Positions 55,905-64,000 of a DNA stretch of 64,000 nucleotides are shown here, piece by piece. The DNA is from Sorghum bicolor (taxonomy: Eukaryota > Streptophyta > Magnoliopsida > Poales > Poaceae). Within the stretch, counting starts at the first letter, position 1, and each line of letters starts with the position of its first letter. Where the stretch lies: the NCBI RefSeq assembly GCF_000003195.3, contig NC_012873.2:42154061-42218060 (forward strand), given 5' to 3'. The notes beneath the pieces are model-generated. The model saw nothing but the letters and a program-made list of their open reading frames with translations, was not told where the DNA came from and did not search any database. The translations under genes were made by a program, and so were the position numbers.

Positions 55905-56856
55905 GGGTTAGAGATAGATTAGCTACTCCTAATCTTCATCTTCTACATATGATTAGATTAGATAGAGGAAGAGTCGGGCGCCTGTGCTCAAAATTTCTAG
56001 ATCTTCGTCATCAGAGATTGGTATTATCTTTTATCTCTCTTTTGAATTTATTCTAAATATCATTATGTTTCTATTTATTATGTTCCTAGTTTATTCTAGT
56101 TCTACATTTGATATGGTTATGATTGATAATGAGTTTATGTATATGTTTGCAAAGCGCTTAGCCCTCTTCGCGTGAGAGTTAGGTGATAGATGTCATGTAA
56201 GCATGGTGCTTAGATGTTGTTTATCAGCAATTACACCCTATTGGCCGGGTTGCGTGGTAGATCTCGAAAGTGACAGTTCCATTGAGTCCTTTGTATTCCA
56301 TCCCCCGTTGGTAGGACAGGTAGAACCATAGTTCCGTAGGAAGTCCAGCTTTGTCTTGGCTTTTTATAGCAATGTTCCTTATACATAAATGAAAAGTCTT
56401 TTGTGCTATATATGATAGTGTAGCATTAGAGTAGATGAATGACTTGATAAATTAGAACTACATAGGACTTCCTATCTCTTAAAATAATCGGACGTCTGCC
56501 TAACATTAATAAGTTGAGTAGTCTAAATCTAGTCTCTATATTCCCTGGGATTCTATATTTTATATATCATATATCTATGGTTTACCCTCCTGCCAAGTAT
56601 GTGACTATGCAACCCAATCACTCATAAGTAGCCATGTTTTGCAAGTTGATCTCATTGTTTAAGTCCTTAGTTCTTTCCCTTGAGCTAAATATAAATAAGA
56701 TACCTAGAATACTTTCCGGTGAAGTGCTACAATGGTATTTAATCTGTACGCTTGCGGATCTTATATTTATTGTATTAGTGGACAGTTTTTATACCACACT
56801 TCTGGCGCCATGCTAGGGATAACAACTTAGCTTAAGTGGTGTTAGAAGTGTCAACA
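55905..56856 (+). repeat. Partial LTR, module 2
   Basis: Aligns with about 52296-53251. It lacks the first 530 bp, including the TATA box, so it is close to an R-U5 unit. Confidence 0.85.
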
Positions 56857-57094
56857 TGCATTTCTGGCACCGTTGCCGGGAAAGGAATAAACTTTTAGAG
56901 AAAAATTGCCTAAATAGATACTTAATAAATGACTAGGTAGCTTGCTATTCACCTCTACTTGGCAGGTTTGCCCCTATTTGTTTTTTCTGTGTTTATATTT
57001 TTATACAGGGTAATAGCAGGAGAATCTGATTCACTCAATTCTTTATCTGAATTGGATCAATCAAGAAGGAAGCTCATCACCAGTATTTGAAGCA

Positions 57095-57820
57095 ATGGCT
57101 GAAAAGACCTTGTGGGAGTTCTCTGCTCTAACAGTGGAGAACATCCACAATAGTCCAGTACTGAGAACAGAAAATATTGTGTTTGAGCTCAAGCCAGGCC
57201 TCATCAACATGGTGGAAGCTATTCAATATAGTGGAAAGGCGAATGAAGACGCAAGTACACATCTGCAGGACTTCATGCAGATTGGTAACACCATCGCCAT
57301 AGAAAGAGTTAATCACGATATCATACTACTTCGCCTCTTTCCATTCTCACTAGTGGGAAGAGCGAAGCAATGGTTCTATGCCAACAAAGAAGACATCAAC
57401 TCATGGGCGAAGTGTTCCAAAGCCTTTCTAGCAAAATTCTTCCCAATAGGCAAGACAAACATGTTAAGAGGAAAGATTACCAACTTCCAACAGCAGAAGA
57501 CAGAAACCATTTCAGAAGCATGGGAGCATTTGCAAGGATACATTCAAAATTGTCCTCATCATGGAATGGAAGAATGGTTACACATGCAAGGCTTTTATCA
57601 TGGATTAAATCAAAAGGCACATGAGCACCTAGATGCCACTACTGAAGGATCATTCTTATCACTCACTCTTGGGAAAGCAAAGGAGCTTATGGAGAAGATA
57701 TCAGAAAATCAAAGCTGATCCCAAGACAAAGGTGAAGAAGCAATTGAAGAAGTAAATGCACTGTCCACCAAGATGGATGAATTGCTCCACTGGCTAGACC
57801 AGAGGGCGAAGTACAAGGAA
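57095..57820 (+). pseudogene. gag: Truncated gag, module 2
   Basis: Starts MAEKTLWEF. 207 codons to an in-frame TGA at 57716-57718; the homology goes on to 57820 and then jumps to LTR sequence. Protease and the gag C-terminus are missing. It keeps 21 bp before the ATG (near 56983-57006) that are absent from modules 1 and 3, so modules 1 and 3 are the closer pair. Confidence 0.88.
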
Positions 57821-58219
57821 GAACTACATAGGACTTTCTATCTCTTGAACTAATCGGACGTCTGCCTAATATTAAGTTGAGTAGTCTAAATCTAGTCTCT
57901 ATATTCCCTGGGCTTCTATATTTTATATATCATATATCTATGGTTTATCCTCCTGCCAAGTATGTGACTATGCAACCCAATCACTCATAAGTAGCCATGT
58001 TTTGCAAGTTGATCTCATTGTTTAAATCCTTAGTTCTTTCCCTTGAGCTATATATAAGTAAGATACGTGGAATACTTCCCGGTGAAATGCTACAATGGTA
58101 CTTAATCTGTACGCTTGCGGATCTTATATTTATTTTATTAGTGGACAGTTTTTATACCACACTTCTGTCGCCATGCTAGGGATGACAACTTAGCTTAAGT
58201 GGTGTTAGAAGTGTCAACA
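57821..58219 (+). repeat. Partial LTR, module 3
   Basis: Aligns with about 52847-53251, the last 400 bp of the LTR, again without a promoter. A primer site follows. Confidence 0.85.
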
Positions 58220-58439
58220 AGCATTTCTAGCGCCGTTGCCGGGAAAGGATTAAACTTTTAGAAAAAAATTGCGTAAACAGATACTTAATATATGAGTAGG
58301 TAGCTTGCTATACACATCTACTTGGCAGGTTTACCCCTATTTGTTTTTCAAGGTAATAGCAGGATTGAATCTGATTCACTCAATTGTTTATCTAAATTGG
58401 ATCAATCAAGAACGAAGCTCATTAGCAGTATTTGAAGTG

Positions 58440-59617
58440 ATGGCTGAAAAGACCATGTGGGAGTTCTCTGCTCTAACAGCGGAGAACATCCGCAATGGTC
58501 CAATACTGAGAACAGAAAATATTGAGTTTGAGCTCAAGCCAAGCCTCATCAACATGGTGGAAGCTATCCAATATAGTGGAAAGGCGAATGAAGATGCAAG
58601 TATACATCTGCAGGACTTCATGGAGATTGGAAACACCATCGCCATAGAAAGAGTTAATCAAGATATCATACTACTTCGCCTCTTTCCATTCTCACTAGTG
58701 GGAAGATCGAAGCAATGGTTCTATGCCAACAAAGAAGACATCAATACATGGGCGAAGTGTTCCAAGGCCTTTCTAGCAAAATTCTTCCCAATAGGCAAGA
58801 CAAACGCGTTAAGAGGAAAGATTACCAACTTCCAACAGCAGAAGACAGAAACCATTTCAGAAGCATGGGAGCGTTTGCAAGGATACATTCAAGATTGTCC
58901 TCATCATGGAATGGAAGAATGGTTACTCATGCAAGGCTTTTATCATGGATTAAATCAAAAGACACATGAGCACCTAGATACCACTACTGAAGGATCATTC
59001 TTATCACTCACTCTTGGGAAAGCAAAGGAGCTTATGGAGAAGATATCAGAAAATCAAAGCTGGTCCCAAGACAAAGGTGAAGATGCAATTGAAGAGATAA
59101 TTATGCAGCAAGCTAAAATCATTCTAGACATTGCAGCAATCTAAAATCATTCTAGACATTACAAAGCAACCTTCTTTATGAGAGATAATTATGCAGCAAT
59201 CTAAAATCATTCTAGACATTAAAACTAGGCTTGCTAATAATGATAAAACCTTGGAAGATATAAATGTTAATATGGATAGTTTCACATCTGCCATTAATGA
59301 TCTACTTGTGTATAATAAAAAGATAGAAGAAAAATAGCACAGTTGGCTACTGTGTTGCCTGTTGCCACTAACCCTGAGTAGGTAAAGAATATCACTACAA
59401 GGAGAGGGAGTTCTACCAAAGATCCTCCCTACCTAGAAGGTACCAAAAGACCAGTGGTAATACCATCAACATTACCAACAATGGTGGAGAACGAGATCAA
59501 TATTCCTAAAGACATATTACCAGAACCGGTCCAAGACCACGAGATGAGACAAGATTTCCAAGGCACCAATTATCTACTATTTCCTCGTCGGAATAGAATA
59601 ACACAACAAGTAGATGA
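58440..59617 (+). pseudogene. gag: Rearranged gag, module 3
   Basis: Starts MAEKTMWEF. It is open to 59144 from the upstream frame, but an internal deletion near 59093 removes about 200 bp relative to module 1 and is followed by a 28-bp repeated motif. Further gag homology with stops continues to 59617, where another LTR begins. Confidence 0.85.
59104..59219. repeat. 28-bp motif repeated three times
   Basis: TGCAGCAA(G/T)CTAAAATCATT.. occurs at 59104-59131, 59132-59159 and 59192-59219. Module 1 has it once (near 54349). Confidence 0.88.
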
Positions 59618-60315
59618 TGTAGCACCCGATTTTAAGAACAAAACCACATACATACCACATGTGAGCCCAGGAAGTCAAATCTCACATATAGCCACAAATA
59701 AGGGGTAATATCAATAGTCAATGCTTATGTATAACGAACTTAGTATAAAAGATATAACCTTAGATAGCAAACAGCGGAAAGACTCTCCGTTCTTCAGGCG
59801 AAAGCTCCAAATCCACAGGGACAACTGACTGGTTGAGCACAAGCCTAAACTCTTCTCCAAACTAGCAATCTGGTACCCATCCGGGATTTTTATCCAAATA
59901 AAATGTAAAGGCAAGCGTAAGTACATCTCGTACTCAGCAAGAATAACATGGGGTTCATGAGGCTCAAAGGCTAGACACGGGTTTAACTGCATGTACCTTT
60001 TAGTTGTCATAATTTTAGCATGTGAGTAGCATCAAGTTGTCAAATCCTGAAGTAAACTCATGATCAAGTAAAGTGAATAAAGAAGAGCATAAACAACATA
60101 TTAACAATAATAACATTAATGATTTGCCATTAGTGATCATTTATTCTGTATTGGTCCAAGGCCGCTCGTGACCGTGAGCACGGCTGATATATCAGTTTTA
60201 CACTCTGCAGAGGTTGTACACTTTCACTGTGAGTCGTGATTTACCCTTTCGCCCGAGGTCATGAGTCTCTAAACCCCCTTCCTAGGGAGGTCGGCAGGGT
60301 TCACTATGAAGCCTT
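59618..60315 (+). repeat. Non-coding LTR fragment (TGTAGCACCCG start)
   Basis: No gene. Starts at the end of gag module 3 and is interrupted at 60316 by a second copy of the same family. Confidence 0.65.
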
Positions 60316-62390
60316 TGTAATACCCGATTTTAAGGACAAAATCAGATATGCACCATATGTGAGTTTTAAAAGTCAAATCTCACATATAGCTACAAATAAG
60401 GGGTAATATCAAAAGACAATGCATAAATATATAACGTACTTAGTATAAAAGAGATAACCTTAAGCAGCAAACAACGGAAGATAACTCCAAACTTCGTGTA
60501 TTAACTCCACTCTATAGGATCCAAACTGACTGGTTGATCACAAGCCTAAACTTCTCCTGAGGTTTGGAGGAAATAGCAAGAGTGAGTCCATGTCGAACTC
60601 CACAAGTATAGCAACTAGATTGTATAGCTCCCACAATCTCATGATCAATGTGACATAAATTATGTAAAGCATTAAACAATAAATAATAAGCATATTTAAC
60701 ACACAGGAATCATCACCTTTATTGTAGATGTCCCCAAGGCTGCTCCTAACCGTGAGCTCGGCTAGTATACTAGTTTTTAACACTCTACAGAGGTTGTACA
60801 TCTTTACCCATGAGTCATGATTTACCCTTTCGCCCGAGGTAGCTAATCTCTTAACCCCCTTCCAAGGGAGGTCGGCAGGGATCACTATGAAGTCTTTCAA
60901 AGGTTCGTCTAACAAGTTAGGGCCGCTTGGTTTCATTAGTCACTCCATGTGATTCACCCGCAGGAATCCACGGTATGCTATTCTCCAATTGCGCCACAAC
61001 GGGTAACCGCTAACAAGCTAGAAAAGTTACTCATACTTAACTAAAGCCAGAGCCATTATAGCCCTCATGATTGCACTGTTGTCCCGGCTGATCACGTACA
61101 CACAAAATCATCAAGTTGCTAAAAAGTCATTTTTATCATTTATTACTTAACATTAATCTAGTCATAGGATCATGGTCACAGAATATAAAATCCAAATGCT
61201 ATAATTGCCTTAATCCAAATGCTCTTGTTGATCCCACTGGTCTTTCTAGTTGCCAAGGCTCTGATCTTGATCACTGAAGCACTCTTCATCACCACAAATT
61301 GCTCACCGACTAATTCCGATCATCGATCACAAACATACGGCAACAAACATACACGAAGCCAATAAGGCTACAATTAGAACAGTACACCAATCATATAAAA
61401 ACAGTATGAAATGTTTATAAAATGATTCTACGCATCGCTACGATCTCACAGACGTAAATATCACGAAAATCAGAATTAAAACGTAGAAGTTGTGAATCTT
61501 CCGAGATTTTATATAGAAAAGTAAATAATTAAATAGGGTCACAAAATTAAAAAGTTTCAAACTGAGTAAACAATTTTACTAACATGTATATCTTTCAAAG
61601 ACGAATCCAATGCAATTTGAATGGGTCAAATCGGAGTTAAAATGAACATTTTATAGCTAAAACAAATACAGTGGCACTTTAGTAAATACCAGAAAGCGTA
61701 TTTTGAAGTGTCCCGAGACTGATTACGTTTTTAAAACGACAAAACATATTTTGTAAATATGTGAAGGACTATGGGTTTGATAAATAAAAACATCAGGGTC
61801 TCTTTAGGAACATGCGCAGCGAAGCGGTATTGGCTTATTTCGGCTGTTGGATTAGAATCTAGCGGCTAGGATTCGATCTGGATGATGGAGGGGGGAGGGC
61901 GCCGGCGTGACATAGGAGCCCGTGGCGGCGCCATGGCCGGAGACGTGTCCTCCTCGTCGGAGTTCGTCACTTACGCGATTTCGGGCACGATTTGAGAAAC
62001 TAATCGCACAGGGAGCACGAGGAGGACACGACGAACTCACCAAGGGCACAAACGGGGTCAGGGAAGGCTCGGTGAAGGGGTTTGACGCGAGGAGGCGGGC
62101 GGCGGTCCTTTTTCTACTCCAGCGGTGAGTAGAGCTCCGTATAGGCCAGTGTAGCGCAAGGATAAGGGTTCGTCAGCCTCGCGGGAACTTCGTGAAGCTC
62201 GTCCAAAGCTTGAATTCGTCGGCACGGCGGCGATGAGCGAGGTCCACGGTGGCGGGTGTGTCCCGACTCGGGAGATCCAAAACGCGAGCTAGGGAAAGAC
62301 TCGGTTGTTCCTGCGACACATAGATGGGAAAGAGATAGCTCGGGCAGTTCCAGGGGTCTAAGGGGCTTGCGGAATATTCTTCTGTCTGTG
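60316..62390 (+). repeat. Large non-coding LTR (TGTAATACCCG start)
   Basis: No supported gene. The first 780 bp align with 59618-60315 and 38200-38955. An AT-rich stretch (61100-61800) and a GC-rich stretch (61800-62380) follow. The short ORFs in the GC-rich part match nothing I recognise. Confidence 0.6.
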
Positions 62391-62768
62391 TTAACAAATA
62401 TCAACAACAATCGAAAGTACTAGATAGGATTCTTGATTGCTAGATTAGATATTCTTGAGCTAGATATAAATATTGCTTACATACTCTAGGACCTCTCCTA
62501 CTACGTCTAGATTGTCTCCAAGTGGTAGTAGCTAGGTTATTACTTAGTCTATAACCCATATAAAAAATTATCAGTTATTTAGATAACCCTTGCTAGACTA
62601 GGTTGTTCTTGGTTAGTTCATTAGAGTCATTTCTTAGCCGTATATAGCTTCCCGGTGGAAATAAATATGATACTTGGTACTCCCAAATGAAATGCTACAG
62701 CCGATATATTCTGTGCGCTTGCAAAATTTCCAATAGACATAAGAATTATCAGTAGTATTTCTAGTGCC
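62391..62768 (+). other. 3' end of an Athila-type LTR and start of a primer site
   Basis: No gene. It contains CCCGGTGGAAAT, TGTGCGCTTGCAAA and then GTATTTCTAGTGCC, the usual order at the end of an Athila LTR and into its primer site, which is cut at 62768. Confidence 0.55.
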
Positions 62769-63997
62769 TGTTGATATTTGGTAACGCAATTAGGAATTGA
62801 TCCGCAAGCGCACGGATATTGGTGAGCACTTCACCCGGAATGTTATCCAGAGTATCGTATTTATATTTTTACCACTAGGAGAAAGCATGCATCTCACTAA
62901 CCCGGTCTAATACTACTAACCTTTAGGCTACAAACTATGTGACTCGATGTGAGTGATGTATAGAGAAGACTACAACCGCACTCTCGTTCTAACCTTGGTA
63001 AGGATGATCTACTGTTCTGTTGGGGAGGCTCACGGAATCTAGACACCACAGAGGATGTTCGACCCGCACCTATAAACCCTATCGATCCTGCTAACGGGAT
63101 ATGGGCTACAAAGGTAACTTGGAAATGTCACGTTCCTTGCTACTACCACGGTCCAGCTAGTCAGGGGATATCTATGAGTATCCTAGCCCAGACACCACGT
63201 TTACACTAGAGATGATTACTCTAAACTCTACGCGAAGAGATCAAAGTAAACTTATAAACCAAAGAACAATAAAACAAAGAACTTACTAGAATTTAGAAGT
63301 CGAAATACTGAAGAATCCTAGAAGCAAGCCTCGGATTAGGAGACTTGATCCTGCAGGTACAGCCTCGGAGTAGACACCGACAGGCCGGGCTTCTTCCGAT
63401 CTACACCTTCACTCTATCTCTCTCAATCTAGTAGAACTAGTCTACTCTCACATTGGATGCTACGCCCTATGAGGTGGGAACCCTAAGGAACCTCTCTCTC
63501 TGAATCCTCTCTGGAAAATATGCTAATGAATAATTGGATTCTCCCCTCCAGTGGCCAGGGGGCCTTGCTTATATAGTCTTTTCAAATGAATCTGGGCCGT
63601 CGGATCAAACCAACATTGATTGAACGGTTCTCCTTGATCCTTTAGGTCGGTGGAGCATGATCCGCGAGACTCGTGCTGATTGGCTAGCAGAGGAGGGCGG
63701 GCGCCCAGGGGGGTAGGGCGGGCGCCCTGCCCCCGGGCCCGATCGGCCTCCCGTTTGTTCCCGTGGCTTCTGGAGTCTTCTAGATGATAGAAAATTGCGC
63801 GGTACGTTAATATCTCTATGTAAACCCGACTTGTGGGCCTTTCTTCCATATTTCCTGATAACCCCCTACAGAAATAGATAAACAACAAAACTCATGGAAT
63901 TCTGTCAGATCAAACCCTAATTCTAGGTGTTGTTTGTATATTGGTCCTTTTCCTTGTTTATTTTATAATTAAAATTGATACTTAAGAACCATGAACA
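62769..63997 (-). repeat. Athila LTR, minus orientation, at right edge
   Basis: 1229 bp from TGTTGATATTTGG to ATGAACA, aligning with 30167-31393. TATA box CTATATAAG on the minus strand at 63568-63576. It may be a solo LTR or the 3' LTR of an element that continues beyond the window. Confidence 0.82.
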
Positions 63998-64000
63998 GTG

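Larger units (their letters stand above)
51764..59617 (+). mobile_element. Athila-like gag-protease element with two tandem partial modules
   Basis: A full LTR, primer site and gag-protease ORF (module 1) are followed by two shorter head-to-tail modules, each with the downstream part of the LTR, primer site and gag. No RT, RNase H or integrase is found anywhere in it, so it is non-autonomous (like the TR-GAG class). Another LTR cuts it at 59618. Confidence 0.85.

Noticed and set aside
61852..62410. GC-rich block with short ORFs on both strands
   Set aside because: It lies within a large LTR with AT-rich sides; no recognisable domain, no splice pattern I could defend.
1..64000. CRISPR arrays, bacterial operons, rRNA or tRNA genes
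   Set aside because: No regularly spaced repeats with unique spacers, no conserved rRNA or tRNA cores. The primer sites only mimic tRNA 3' ends.
1..64000. Integrated plant pararetrovirus (caulimovirid) sequence
   Set aside because: Every RT here is followed by an integrase with a D,D,E pattern or belongs to a LINE; no movement protein is seen.

Overview
This window reads as repeat-rich nuclear DNA from a grass, probably intergenic or pericentromeric heterochromatin. I found no convincing host gene, rRNA, tRNA or CRISPR array. Every recognisable protein is from a retrotransposon: Ty3/Gypsy elements of the Tat and Athila lineages, an L1-type LINE, and large non-coding LTRs resembling those of chromoviruses. 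The mix of families and the intron-bearing plant mobile domain (PMD) gene point to Poaceae. The species cannot be named from this sequence.

Layout. (1) 1-23658: Tat-lineage element A on the + strand, entering from the left edge. Its sense gag-pol is broken by at least five stops and three frameshifts. Its 3' half carries an antisense six-exon gene for a PMD/coiled-coil protein. (2) 5422-19791: complete element B, nested in the last exon of that antisense gene. It has LTRs of 1039 and 1040 bp, a 5-bp ATGTC target duplication, an almost intact gag-pol with one stop between protease and RT, and its own antisense multi-exon gene (Transposase_28 type plus poly-Q and coiled coil). (3) 23659-31393: minus-strand Athila element into which A appears to have inserted, with an extra ORF behind its own TATA box. 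(4) 31394-33284: 3' UTR and LTR of a plus-strand Athila, facing the previous LTR head to head. (5) 33285-36424: 5'-truncated relative of A (A'), whose antisense gene is decayed. (6) 36425-39291: mosaic of non-coding LTR pieces. (7) 39292-46526: minus-strand LINE with a 12-bp target duplication. (8) 46583-51763: two opposed chromovirus-type LTRs around an Athila 3' fragment. (9) 51764-59617: plus-strand, Athila-like gag-protease element without RT or integrase, followed by two truncated tandem R/U5-gag modules. (10) 59618-63997: further LTR pieces and an Athila LTR at the right edge.

How it fits together. The nesting suggests an order of insertion: A' oldest, then Athila(+), Athila(-), A, and finally B. 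The two B LTRs differ at about 14 sites by my count, so B is young. The most notable feature is that two different Tat-lineage families each hold an intron-containing antisense gene in the same slot, between integrase and the 3' LTR. Each has its own TATA box, and a stem-loop lies where the sense and antisense units converge. In A the antisense frame is open across all junctions (941 codons) while the sense genes are ruined.
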